A stretch of 64,000 nucleotides of DNA, taken from Candidatus Eisenbergiella intestinipullorum (GTDB lineage: Bacteria; Bacillota; Clostridia; Lachnospirales; Lachnospiraceae). Position numbers and translations under genes: made by a program. Under the pieces are notes generated by a model. That model was not told the origin of the DNA. It did not search any database and was given only the letters and a program-made list of their open reading frames with translations. Location of the stretch: NCBI GenBank assembly GCA_019119815.1, contig DWWH01000022.1:62001-126000 (forward strand), given 5' to 3'. Within the stretch, counting starts at the first letter, position 1. Each line of letters begins with the position of its first letter. This document shows, piece by piece, positions 29,441 through 38,509 of this stretch.

Positions 29441-29550
29441 CGCATTTTTCAATCAGGATTTGCGTCGAAGCGTCGCAAATCCCGTTATCGCAGCGCCGAA
29501 CTGGAGGTTCGGCGCGCGGGCCTCAGCAACGCTTCAGCATGGAGGAAAAA
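29419..29550 (+). repeat. Multi-hairpin intergenic repeat, copy 1
   Basis: Three stacked hairpins: a 15-bp perfect stem (29419-29433 with 29440-29454, loop TCGATA), a 9-bp stem (29457-29465 with 29474-29482) and a 9-bp stem (29493-29501 with 29507-29515), then CCTCAGC and ATGGAGGAAAA, the latter acting as the next gene's ribosome site. Copies lie at 30836-30886 (inverted) and 47015-47120. The 15-bp stems of copies 1 and 2 differ by compensatory changes (AA/TT versus GG/CC). Confidence 0.7.
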
Positions 29551-30270
29551 ATGGCATTTGATTACAAAAAAGAATACAAAGAATTTTACCTGCCGCCGAA
29601 AAAGCCGGGGATCATTGATGTCCCTGAAATGAACTATGTGGCCGTTCGGGGCCGCGGAAATCCCAACGAGCCGGAGGGAGAATATCAGGCGGCTATGGGG
29701 ATTTTATACGGAATCGCCTTTACCATCAAAATGAGTGAAAGGACAGGACACGCAATCGAAGGATACTTTTCTTATGTGGTTCCGCCCCTGGAAGGGCTCT
29801 GGTGGCAGCAGGGAGTGCAGGGGAAGGAAGTGGGGTTCGATTACGGGAGGAAAGAAGATCTGGAATGGATTTCCATGATTCGTCTGCCGGAATTTGTAAC
29901 AAAGGAGGTCTTTGACTGGGCGGTACGGGAAGCAGAAGAGAAAAAGCAAAAGGATTTTTCAAAAGCAGAATTTTTTACATATTGTGAAGGGCTGTGCGTG
30001 CAGTGTATGCATGTGGGACCATATGACGACGAACCGGATACGATCAGACGGATGAGGGAATATGTTGAAGGGCTGGGCTATGCGGTGGATGACCGGGGTG
30101 CGGAAAACGGGCAGGAAAAAAGACAGGAACAAGGATCTGAATGGGAGAAAAGCGGGAAGAACGGGGTCTCGTTTCAGCGCTGCCATCATGAGATCTATCT
30201 GAGCGATCCCAGACGTACCGCGCCGGAACGGCTTCGCACGGTGATCCGGCAGCCGGTAAGGCTGCGGTAA
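29551..30270 (+). CDS. GyrI-like small-molecule-binding domain protein
   Basis: The 239-residue soluble protein belongs to the GyrI-like/SOUL-type group (Cd3271-like), with the opening YLPPKKPGIIDVPEM and an acidic-aromatic core (GYFSYVVPPLEGLWW, later MHVGPYDDEP). Such proteins bind or hydrolyse small hydrophobic ligands and often accompany WYL regulators, as here. It has a variable Gln/Glu/Lys-rich patch near residue 185-205. GGAGG from the hairpin repeat sits 5 nt before the ATG at 29551. An ATG at 29539 is possible but overlaps that site. Confidence 0.8.
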   Translation: MAFDYKKEYKEFYLPPKKPGIIDVPEMNYVAVRGRGNPNEPEGEYQAAMGILYGIAFTIKMSERTGHAIEGYFSYVVPPLEGLWWQQGVQGKEVGFDYGRKEDLEWISMIRLPEFVTKEVFDWAVREAEEKKQKDFSKAEFFTYCEGLCVQCMHVGPYDDEPDTIRRMREYVEGLGYAVDDRGAENGQEKRQEQGSEWEKSGKNGVSFQRCHHEIYLSDPRRTAPERLRTVIRQPVRLR

Positions 30271-30289
30271 TCTGCCCGGAGGCTTTTAC

Positions 30290-30351
30290 AACTTTTCTAT
30301 AATCGTTCTCACGACAGACAGATGCCTCTGTCTTCCTTTATACTGAGGAGA
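30290..30351 (+). repeat. Duplicated promoter/operator, copy A
   Basis: About 60 nt nearly identical to 31343-31405. It holds a perfect dyad GACAGA-TGCC-TCTGTC (30317-30332) placed between a -35-like CAGACA (30315-30320) and TATACT (30339-30344), 18 nt apart. No gene of normal length follows it; only a 23-codon frame does. The 270-nt gap 30271-30540 holds nothing else I recognise. Confidence 0.65.
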
Positions 30352-30370
30352 ATACTTTCAGGAAAGGGGA

Positions 30371-30442
30371 ATGGGTATATTTCTGGTAAAACGGGTCTGC
30401 CTGGATTCGGGAAAGCAGGAAGAAAAAACGGACGTTTCATAA
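30371..30442 (+). other. Short reading frame after promoter copy A
   Basis: A 23-codon frame starting MGIFLVKRVC follows AGGAAAGGGGA. It may be the stub of a gene lost downstream of promoter copy A, or chance. No family is recognised. Confidence 0.25.
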
Positions 30443-30540
30443 TCTAGTATCGCTACCAATTTCGAACGTGATCTCGGGATTTTTCATTATATGCTTAAAA
30501 ATTGAATGGAATCAAAAAAGAAGTGTGATTATAATGTGAA

Positions 30541-30800
30541 TCAACCATCATAATGGCCGCGACATGAAAGAATTTCCAGAACATTTTCTTTTATGCGGTA
30601 TACCAGACGGTTTGTTTCATCAATTCGCCTGCTCCAGAACCCGCTCAACTCGCCCTTTAACGGCTCCGGTTTTCCGATTCCGGTAAAGGGCTCCCTCTCA
30701 ATATCTTTCAAAATCTGGTTCACGCGTTTGAGCGTTTTTTGTCCTGAGACTGCCAGTATAGATAATCGTCCCAGGCTTCGTCAAACCATATCTTTTTCAT
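30541..30800 (-). pseudogene. yoeB: YoeB/Txe toxin, frameshifted
   Basis: The C-terminal two thirds (residues from NQILKDIEREPF to CRGHYDG) are an excellent match to YoeB, a ribosome-dependent mRNA endonuclease, including the final His-Tyr active-site region. The N-terminal part (MKKIWFDEAWDDYLYWQ) starts at 30800 after GGAGGTG but meets a stop because an A run (30735-30740) has six rather than seven A. Rejoined, the toxin has 86 residues, the family's length. The antitoxin gene lies upstream. Loss of toxin while keeping antitoxin is common, but a homopolymer sequencing error would look the same. Confidence 0.85.
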
Positions 30801-30835
30801 TTGCACCTCCCTGTCAGACATTTTATGCTTAATGT

Positions 30836-30886
30836 TTCGCGCGCCGAATTGTGGGATTCGGCGCTGCGATAAACGGCTTCCCGGGA
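30836..30886 (-). repeat. Hairpin repeat between antitoxin and toxin, copy 3
   Basis: A 9-bp stem (GCGCCGAAT / ATTCGGCGC) with flanks that match, on the minus strand, the third hairpin of the repeat at 29419-29550, including GTTTATCGCAGCGCCGAA versus GTTATCGCAGCGCCGAA. RelB and YoeB genes usually nearly touch, so it probably inserted between them. Confidence 0.65.
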
Positions 30887-30888
30887 AA

Positions 30889-31149
30889 TTACTCTTCATC
30901 TTCGATCAGGTCATGCTCGATTCCTTTTCCCTCATTCAGGGCCTTGATACCACGGCGTAAGTGGGACAGGTTATTCTCCGAATAAAAAGGATCTGCTGTC
31001 ACTTCAAAGGGTATTTTCCTTTCTCTTGTAACTGTTTTGGCGAAAATCGTAAATGCAGTAGTCATACTCATTCCCATGTCAGCGCATACTTTTTCCATCT
31101 CCTTTTTGAGATTTTCATCCATACGAAAATTTATCATTGTCTGTGCCAT
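30889..31149 (-). CDS. relB: RelB/DinJ-family antitoxin
   Basis: The 86-residue protein begins with the ribbon-helix-helix DNA-binding segment (INFRMDENLKKEMEKVC) and the DinJ/RelB helix pair (GMSMTTAFTIFAKTV), followed by an acidic toxin-binding tail. It should neutralise the adjacent YoeB toxin and repress the operon. The ATG at 31149 follows AAGGAGAGG. Spacing to the toxin (88 nt) is wider than usual because a hairpin repeat lies between. Confidence 0.9.
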   Translation of the reverse strand: MAQTMINFRMDENLKKEMEKVCADMGMSMTTAFTIFAKTVTRERKIPFEVTADPFYSENNLSHLRRGIKALNEGKGIEHDLIEDEE

Positions 31150-31254
31150 GTAGTTTCCTCTCCTTTCGACGCCGACAGACGGCCTTCAAGCATGGAAAAC
31201 GGCGGCAGCCGTTTCTGGATAAGAATCAGGGCCATATCGTCTCTGCTTTTATCT

Positions 31255-31283
31255 ATATTATCACATTGTAAAGAAAAATACAA
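31255..31283 (-). promoter_or_regulatory. Possible promoter of the antitoxin/toxin unit
   Basis: On the minus strand TTGTAT and TAATAT are 17 nt apart in AT-rich DNA, about 105 nt before relB. Confidence 0.4.
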
Positions 31284-31342
31284 CAAAGTGCTTTACGTAT
31301 TTAATCTTGGAACTCAATATCGTTTTAAAATACAATTTTCAT

Positions 31343-31405
31343 GACTTTTATTATAACCATTCTCATGACAGACAGATGTCTCTGTCTTCCTTTATACTGT
31401 AAGAG
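31343..31405 (+). promoter_or_regulatory. Promoter/operator of the ABC exporter, copy B
   Basis: The second copy of the repeat at 30290. The dyad GACAGA-TGTC-TCTGTC (31371-31386) lies between CAGACA (31369-31374) and TATACT (31393-31398), 18 nt apart. A dyad inside a lengthened spacer is the pattern of MerR-type activators that untwist the promoter; no MerR gene is in the window. GAGGGGG and the ABC start codon follow at once. Confidence 0.6.
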
Positions 31406-31425
31406 CATACAGAGGGGGATAAATC

Positions 31426-34188
31426 ATGTTTTTGAAAAAAAGATTCAATGAGCTTTCCTGCATAAGGCTGTGTTTTACAGCGGCACCATTTCTGACCGTT
31501 TTGATGCTGCTTGACACGGCCATTCTGGTCATAAGCCCGCTACTAAAAATCTACGCGACGGCAGAATTTATCGATGCTTCCATTCGGTTGTTGTCCGAAG
31601 AGGCGTCCCTAACCGACGCACTTTTCCCGATTGCTGTCGTGGTCCTGGTGTCGGGCTATTCCTATCTGGAAAAAAGCGTGAGTAGTATTGTCGCAATCCG
31701 GCTGACCGCGAAGCTGAGAGTGATTTACGGATCAATGCGGATGGATAAAATGGCTGCAGTTGCATACCACAATATAGAAGACCCGAATGTGCTGGAGCTG
31801 TTAAAGCGGACGGAGGACGATGGGGAAATTATCTGCAAAATCTATCAGTCCATGTTAAACGCCGTTGTATTGCTGGCCCAGATTCTGTCCGTATTCGCTG
31901 CCATCATGACGGCTTCCCTGCTCACAGGGCTGATTGTTCTGGCGGTGTCTCTGCCTTTGATGAAAATTGCCGCAAAATCGGGGAAACGGGAATACGATCT
32001 GGAGAAGGAAGAGGCAGCCTGTAAGAGGCGTTATGAGTATTTTTACGAGCTGCTTTCCGGCAGGGACAGCGTGGAGGAGCGGACCTTGTTTCAGTATGGC
32101 CCTTTTATGGAAAAGCATATGCTGAAATTTTATGAGATGTTCCGCAAAAAGAGCATTGTTGTGACCATCCGAAATAATATAAACGTGGAAGGCGGGAGCA
32201 TTGTTACGTCCCTGTTTTCGGAGGTGATGTCCCTGACAGAAACGATGTCCTGGGGATTTGCGGGTGCAATATCAGAGCTTACCAATAATCATCAGAAATT
32301 GAAGGATATTGATGCGTTTTTCGGGCTGCCGGAGGAGGAAACGAAGAATTCGCCGGTAAACCGGATGCCGGGGATTCCAACGATTACATTCCGGGATGTC
32401 TGGTTTAAATATCCCAATACGGACCGGTATATTTTGCAGGGACTGTCCTTTTCCGTTTCTGCCGGATCCCATTATGCGTTTGTCGGTAAGAACGGGGCTG
32501 GAAAGTCCACGGTGATAAAGCTCCTTATGGGGTTATACCGGGACTATGAGGGTGAAATTCTGATTGACGGAAAAGAACTCCGAGAGTATCCGGTGGAGGA
32601 ACTGCGGAAGCTGTATGCGGTCATCATTTTGCAGCATGCGACAAACGGAATCGGCCACTCAGTGATCCCTGCGCTGAAATTAAAGCTGGACAGGGAGGCG
32701 CTGGTGAAGCTGGAACGGAAAGTGCGGGATGTTCCGGCAGAGTGGTTTGAGCATAGGGAGTTTCTGGACTTTCTGGAGAAGGCATATAAAGGAACCGGAT
32801 ACTGTTTTGCCCTGCTGGTTCCGATGCTCCGTTTCCTGTTTAAGTATGGGCCGTACTGCGTTTTGATGGGACTCTATCTAAAGCGTTATGATCCGGTGCT
32901 CGCGTTGTGTGTCGTGCTGATCTTTATCCCTGCTTTTGCGTCTATGGTAATCAGGCCGGATCTCATTTTTGAATTGGAGGATCATGCCGTCCTGGCGCGG
33001 AGGATGGATGCTTACCTGAAAAAATGCGTGGGAGGTCCGGAATATTTCAAAGAGACGAGAACGCTGGGAATCAGCGGCTATTTTAAAACGAAATTTCTGG
33101 AAAATGTGAAGCTGCTGAACGGCTATATCTGGAAGGCACAGAAAAAAATAAAACTGGTAGAATTGATGACAACTCTGTTTTCCGTATTCGGATATGGGGG
33201 AGTGATGGTGCTGCTGGTTGTTTCCTTATTGCGGGGACGGATAACGACAGCGCTCTATGCATCGGTGTTTTCATCCATCACGCTCATGTATGCCATGTGT
33301 GACGATGCGGCCTATCATTTTCTGTCACCCTTTGATGGAGTTGCGATCGTAAACAGCTTTGTAGCCCTGATAAAAGGGAAACTGCCGGAACGGAAGGACA
33401 GGCCGGTTGATTTCAGTAAACCGATTGTGGCCGAGGATATCACTTTTTCGTATCCGGGGACAGATAAGCCGGCGCTTGATCATGTTTCTTTCCGTGTCAG
33501 AGCGGGTGAAACGATAGCGATTGTGGGAAATAACGGTTCTGGGAAAACGACGTTGTCAAAAATCCTGTTAGGTATTTATACGCCGAAGAGCGGAAGCGTG
33601 AAGATTGGGGATGTGGATATCGGAGAAATTTCCTCAAAGTCTGTGGGCGTGGGAATATAGGCAGTGTTTCAGAATTTTCTGAAATACAAAATGTCGGTGG
33701 AGGATAACATTAGAATCAGCGATCCAGGCAGACAGGATCGGGCCGCGCTGGAAAACTGTGCGGCGCAGTTTGATATGGATTTTGAGGCCGGGCAGTTTGC
33801 AGAGGGCCGTGATACGATTCTGTCGAGGGAATTTGGCGGGACAGAATTATCCGGCGGACAATGGCAGAAAATAGCCATAATGCGTGGCATGTACCGTGAC
33901 AGGGAAGTGATGGTACTGGATGAGCCGACTTCTGCGATCGATCCGTTGGAGGAAACCAGGCTGTATCAGAAATTTACAGAAATGGCCGAGGGGAGGACCG
34001 CATTTATTGTCACACACAGAATCGGCCTGACGAAAATCTCGGACCGGATCATGGTTATGGACCGGGGAAGGCTGGTACAGACAGGAACCTATGAGGAGCT
34101 GGAAAAGGAAGAAGGAATGTTCCGGGAAATGCTGCAGGCGCAGAAAAAGTGGTATATGCAGGAAAAGCCTGCGCTCCCTTTATATTGA
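31426..34188 (+). pseudogene. Two fused ABC exporters with an internal stop
   Basis: The frame starts with an exporter membrane domain (residues 1-310) and an ATPase domain with Walker A (GKNGAGKST, near 362). That ATPase domain stops near ELRKLYAVI and lacks Q-loop, LSGGQ and Walker B. The sequence jumps into a second membrane domain (from about 415), then a second ATPase domain with Walker A (GNNGSGKTT). An in-frame TAG at 33658-33660 interrupts it. After the stop the frame resumes with LSGGQ, Walker B MVLDEP and the H-loop THR to 34188. It looks like two neighbouring half-exporter genes joined by deletion and then hit by a nonsense mutation. A product could only work through readthrough or a restart at GTG 33664. 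Confidence 0.8.
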
Positions 34189-34346
34189 AAACAGAATTTA
34201 TTCACCAAGAAAAGCAAGAGGGCAAATCATATTTTTCTCAAAACATCGAATAGAAAAAGGAAATTATATCAGTTCCTTCCGTATAATTTCTGTGTGCTCA
34301 TTTCTGTGTCTAATTTCAATGCCTAAAGAACAATCTGTGTAAATAC

Positions 34347-34355
34347 TGCTATAAT
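34347..34355 (+). promoter_or_regulatory. Extended -10 promoter of the two unknown genes
   Basis: TGC-TATAAT is a perfect extended -10, about 100 nt before the gene at 34457. The 268-nt gap 34189-34456 holds nothing else clear. Confidence 0.6.
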
Positions 34356-34456
34356 TTAACTATGTGAAATTGAGGACGGAACAGTTTTTATGTATGGTTT
34401 TGCTCCAATATCATTGTAAATTCCGTTTTAAGAATATCAAATGAGGAGGGCCGTTT

Positions 34457-34930
34457 ATGAGCGCAAAAATAAGGATACTGGTTAAGGACACTTCCATGTA
34501 TTCCAAGGTTATGGGTAATTCTGTGGCGGATAATTTTTTCCATCCGATCAGAAGCTATAAGGCAATGTATGAAAAATATAAATTGCTGGTGGCTGTTGAT
34601 GAAGAAGAACCCCAGCTGCTTAAAGCCTCTAAGAATCCATATGAATTTACTGTAAATGCGGGACACCACACGGTAGTTACCCTTGATCCGAAGAAGGAGG
34701 GCAAGCAGTCCAACTGGAAATTGGTTGGGGGCTTTATGGGAGCCACATTTGGCATGGCGAATGGAAACATTTATACAACCATGATGGGTGGTGAAAGCGG
34801 CAGCAATTTCGTTTCGGATATGATTAGCGCTGGTGCGTCTACCACGGAATTTGATCTGGCAGAAGGGGATGTAATTAAGATACAGTGCAAGGCCACTCTT
34901 ACTGGAAAAGTGACGATGAAGACGGTCTGA
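34457..34930 (+). CDS. Unrecognised 157-residue protein
   Basis: I do not recognise the family. It has no signal peptide. It is beta-rich in appearance, with a central glycine/methionine-rich stretch (GGFMGATFGMANGNIY) that could pack against a membrane or be an exposed loop, and an acidic-to-polar C-terminus. GAGGAGG precedes the ATG. A 605-residue gene follows at 18 nt and is surely cotranscribed. The two sit a few kilobases before the FHA/kinase locus and may belong to it, but nothing in sequence proves that. Confidence 0.7.
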   Translation: MSAKIRILVKDTSMYSKVMGNSVADNFFHPIRSYKAMYEKYKLLVAVDEEEPQLLKASKNPYEFTVNAGHHTVVTLDPKKEGKQSNWKLVGGFMGATFGMANGNIYTTMMGGESGSNFVSDMISAGASTTEFDLAEGDVIKIQCKATLTGKVTMKTV

Positions 34931-34948
34931 GAGCCGAAAGGGCAGATA

Positions 34949-36766
34949 ATGAAAACAGAACTGATCAGACAATATCTCGACTTTATTAATCAAAGCTGCC
35001 GCCAGAAGCCAATGGAGAAATCTGAAATAGTACAGGAGGAAAAGCTTGCTGATATTCGAAAGGGAATGAGGCAGGCTTTTTCCCGGGGAGAGTCTGCTGT
35101 AGGAATATGCTGGTGGGAAGCAGAAGAGAAAAGAGTGGAGGAAGCAGTCGGAAGAAGGTTTTTCCCTGATTATCTTGAAGATAAAAAATGGAGTCTCAGT
35201 TTTGCTCTTCGACTTCAGGAAGAGGGGAATAAATGTTCCGTTTTTCTGGTTGAACACGGCCAGAAAAGGGAGATGAATTCCTTTCACGATACGGAGTTCA
35301 GAAAAATTTCCAGATACAGTGAAGAGGAACAGAAGACCCTTATGGAAAAGAGGGAGAAGGAACTTAATAAGATAGATACATATGGGTTACTGCTGGGAAA
35401 TCAACCGGTTACAGATTTGTCCGGGTTAAAAACATATGGAAGCTACAGTGATTATATGCTGTCAGCCGATCACTGGATGGATAGAAACTATCTGATGTCC
35501 AGCTATGAACATACGTTATATAAAGGAAGAACGGATCACTATTACAATGTCAGCAATGAATCCATACGCTATGATATCTTATATGCTCTGGGAAATTTCC
35601 AGTTGTGCGATGGATATCTGAGCAGACTGATCTTAGAGGATACTCCCGTGCCTGTAGCGAGGTCTGGTGAATACGAGCTGGCTCCGGGCCCAAAACAGGA
35701 AGAACGTCTTGCATATTATATGCCTGAAACGGATTGGAAGCTGTGTGTAGCTGAATGGCTGACGGCATTGGAGGAAGTAAACACGATTTCTCCATGCTTT
35801 CTTCCTGCAAAAGTTATGGAACCCGGATTTTCGCCGGAAGAAGCCGCCCGTTTGTCCGCATTACTGGCGATTCTTGCTCCAAAGCTGGATTATTCTTATT
35901 TTATGACAGGGAAAACCTTCGTACTCCCAAGGGAGACTGTTTTGAAGGACGGAACAGAGAGTGTACTCAAGGCAGCCAAAGCAATAGAGCTGGTCTCTGA
36001 GTGGGAAAGAACAGGCGGACAAAATGCGCAATTAACGCAGATGATTCTGGAAAAATACAGAAAATTAAAAGAAAAAACAACGAGTCACGGTGTGGATGAG
36101 GAGGAATTAATTCAACTGGGTGTTTTGGCGCATGGACTAGGCCAGTTCTACCGGCTCAGCGAAAAGTTTGATGAGGCGGAAGAACTGCTTCAGGTGGATT
36201 ATGGGATATGGACATCTGTGGAACCGGATGATTTTTCAATCCATATGAGCGTTGAAGCAGGGGCCCGCTATGCAAATACACTGTTTTACCGCCAGAAATA
36301 CAGGATGAGTCTTTTGATCGCAAAACAGGAGCTGTTAAAGATTGATCGATATATAGAGGCTTCTGCAGAGGGGTCCGTCTGGTCTACGCAGACTGAACTC
36401 ATGACAGTGAAGGGATGCTGTGAAATGCTCCTGGCGAACAGAGAAAACGGTATGTTTCATATCAGGCTGGCAAACGAATATTTTGAAAAACTGTTTACAT
36501 CCGAGGATTGCGCCACTCGTCTTGCAATTGGATTGCAATATCTTTTCGCACTGAAAATGCAGGCTGAGGTATTCGGGGGATGCGGTTTGCATGAAAAACA
36601 GAAGGAGACCTGCAGACAGGGGAAATTAGTGTGTGAGCGGATTTCAGATTTGACCAGTCGTGACGTTATTGTTCTGTTCAATAATATTTTTGATATGTAT
36701 TCCAGGGCGAACGATTCTGACAAAAAAAGAAAGAAAAAAAGCATATTTTCCCGGCTGTTCGCCTGA
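34949..36766 (+). CDS. Unrecognised 605-residue protein
   Basis: A soluble protein of no family I recognise. Residues 1-170 are charged; 380-590 are helical with repeated aromatic/alanine spacing (LGQFYRLSEKFDEAEELL) that resembles TPR repeats, suggesting a scaffold. The C-terminus is lysine-rich (DKKRKKKSIFSRLF). AT content is higher than in the flanking signalling genes. Directly after its stop the same frame stays open for 88 codons encoding a WG-repeat fragment (next entry), so either the stop is recent or a second gene was lost there. Confidence 0.75.
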   Translation: MKTELIRQYLDFINQSCRQKPMEKSEIVQEEKLADIRKGMRQAFSRGESAVGICWWEAEEKRVEEAVGRRFFPDYLEDKKWSLSFALRLQEEGNKCSVFLVEHGQKREMNSFHDTEFRKISRYSEEEQKTLMEKREKELNKIDTYGLLLGNQPVTDLSGLKTYGSYSDYMLSADHWMDRNYLMSSYEHTLYKGRTDHYYNVSNESIRYDILYALGNFQLCDGYLSRLILEDTPVPVARSGEYELAPGPKQEERLAYYMPETDWKLCVAEWLTALEEVNTISPCFLPAKVMEPGFSPEEAARLSALLAILAPKLDYSYFMTGKTFVLPRETVLKDGTESVLKAAKAIELVSEWERTGGQNAQLTQMILEKYRKLKEKTTSHGVDEEELIQLGVLAHGLGQFYRLSEKFDEAEELLQVDYGIWTSVEPDDFSIHMSVEAGARYANTLFYRQKYRMSLLIAKQELLKIDRYIEASAEGSVWSTQTELMTVKGCCEMLLANRENGMFHIRLANEYFEKLFTSEDCATRLAIGLQYLFALKMQAEVFGGCGLHEKQKETCRQGKLVCERISDLTSRDVIVLFNNIFDMYSRANDSDKKRKKKSIFSRLFA

Positions 36767-36775
36767 ATATTTCAG

Positions 36776-37033
36776 GAATCCTTTGAAAGGGATCATTATG
36801 ATCTCACTTATGAAGGTAATTTATCTGAAGAAAAATTTGTCTATTCCAAAGGAGAAAAATCAGGTATAATGTCCATCAATGGGGATGTAATCGCTGAACC
36901 TGTATATGAAGAGAACGATTATAAAGATTCATGGGGCAGTATGAAGGGGCTTGTCTATAATGAGGGGCTGTCCGTTGTTATAGAAAATGGTAAAATTGCG
37001 GTCGAACTGGTGACGTATAAGGAAAGCTTCTGA
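36776..37033 (+). pseudogene. WG-repeat protein fragment
   Basis: This frame encodes KSGIMSINGDVIAEPVYEE and later GLVYNEGLSVVIENGKI, the typical alternation of WG beta-repeats. There is no ribosome site or full start, and the fragment is in the same frame as the preceding 605-residue gene, separated from it by one TGA. I read it as a gene remnant, with readthrough as a less likely alternative. Confidence 0.5.
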
Positions 37034-37056
37034 AAAAGACCAGAGACACCTATAGA

Positions 37057-37086
37057 TTGACAGAGGAAATAATCTTAATATATTAT
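37057..37086 (+). promoter_or_regulatory. Promoter of the HTH-sensor gene
   Basis: A perfect TTGACA and TATTAT are 18 nt apart. The start codon at 37103 is only about 10 nt past the predicted start, so the mRNA may be nearly leaderless; only a weak AGGA precedes the ATG. Confidence 0.65.
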
Positions 37087-37102
37087 TACAGGATATTGGC
37101 AA

Positions 37103-38509
37103 ATGAGTGAGTTTTCAGAAAGACTTGAACGTGAGATAAAAAATATAAAGAAGCCTTTGCGATATCTTGCGGAAGCCAGTGGACTTCAGCTTGATTATAT
37201 TTCAAAAATGAGCAGAGGGAAGAGGCTGCCGCAGGATGAGGAGCGGATCATCAGGCTGTTGGATGCTATGGAGTGTATGCCGGGGACGCGCAGAGAACTG
37301 CTTCAGTTGTACCGTCAGGAAAAAATGGGGAAGACTCAATGGGCATGCATAAAGGAACTTATTGGTATTATTGAATGGGAGACTCCATGTCATCCTGTCA
37401 AAACAGAAGCTGTCCCATCATTATACGAAGAAGCGGCGGCCGTAACCGCGCTGGAAGGCAAGTCGGAAGTGTACCATTTCCTTAAGGAATTGCTCTTGGG
37501 CTGCAGGGAAGAGCAGTATCTCATCTGGACGGCAGGAATAAATCCGGGAGAAGGCTCAGAGGAGCTGTTCCGTCTTTTCCATGAGATGCCTGGTAAAAGG
37601 ATTGAATACATATTTCCCATGAGACAGAACCGTGACGAAATAGATACACTTGAAAATCTGAAATTGATACGTCTGTTAAAATCAATGTTGTTCCATGATA
37701 ATTTTTTCCCGTATTATTACTATCTGGTAAGCATGGGAGAGGAGCAGATAAGTCCTTTTCCCAACTGGTTTATCACTGACGGAATTGCGTTTGGCGTCAA
37801 TGATTCCATGCAAAGGGGAATAGTTCTGAAGGATAAGAAGCAGATATGCATCCTGAGGGATGTATTCAGAAAAAAGCTGGGTATGTGTAAGCCCCTGGTT
37901 GTACACTCCGAACTGACAGAGTATGTACATGACGTTAATTCAATGATGAATGCCGGTTATGTGATCCGCAATTATTATATAGAACAGTCGCCCTGCCTGC
38001 TGCATCTGATACCGACGAATATTTTAAAAGATCAGCTCATAGGGGAAGAAGAAGAAAAAATAAAGCTTCTTGAGGTATTTCAGCAACGTATTTCTCATAT
38101 GAAATATGAAGAAATGGTACATATTTTTTCCATGGAAGGAGTTAGAGTATTAATCGAAGAGGGCAGGATTACCGGATACCCCGATTCCCTGTATAATCCA
38201 CTTCCCATACATTTAAGAAAATGGCTTCTGAAACGGTATTATCAATATATGCGTACCAGTCCCAATTCCTGTATCTGTGTGAAAGATGACTGTATTAAGC
38301 TTCCCAGATATCTATCTATAGTGTCCAGCTCCAACGTGGATAATGGAATCGCGTTTTGGAGCAGCTCTGAAAATGGATTAAAATATTATGTTATCAAAGA
38401 ATCAGGGATATCTCAAAAACTATATGAATTTTGTCAATATCTGGAATGTGGGGAAATGACGTATTCAACGGAGGAAACGTTGAATATGATGGAACGTATC
38501 TGTTTCTGA
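37103..38509 (+). CDS. Unrecognised 468-residue protein with N-terminal helix-turn-helix
   Basis: Residues 14-60 form a likely XRE-like helix-turn-helix (LRYLAEASGLQLDYISKM). The remaining 400 residues match no family I know; they are rich in Tyr, Phe and Ile. This layout suggests a one-component regulator with a novel sensor. Codon use is AT-rich. It lies between decayed genes and the signalling locus, is monocistronic, and its target is unknown. Confidence 0.65.
   Translation: MSEFSERLEREIKNIKKPLRYLAEASGLQLDYISKMSRGKRLPQDEERIIRLLDAMECMPGTRRELLQLYRQEKMGKTQWACIKELIGIIEWETPCHPVKTEAVPSLYEEAAAVTALEGKSEVYHFLKELLLGCREEQYLIWTAGINPGEGSEELFRLFHEMPGKRIEYIFPMRQNRDEIDTLENLKLIRLLKSMLFHDNFFPYYYYLVSMGEEQISPFPNWFITDGIAFGVNDSMQRGIVLKDKKQICILRDVFRKKLGMCKPLVVHSELTEYVHDVNSMMNAGYVIRNYYIEQSPCLLHLIPTNILKDQLIGEEEEKIKLLEVFQQRISHMKYEEMVHIFSMEGVRVLIEEGRITGYPDSLYNPLPIHLRKWLLKRYYQYMRTSPNSCICVKDDCIKLPRYLSIVSSSNVDNGIAFWSSSENGLKYYVIKESGISQKLYEFCQYLECGEMTYSTEETLNMMERICF

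Noticed and set aside
30735..30740. Programmed frameshift in YoeB
   Set aside because: The run reads C-AAA-AAA in the zero frame, which is not a proper slippery heptamer; a lost A is simpler.
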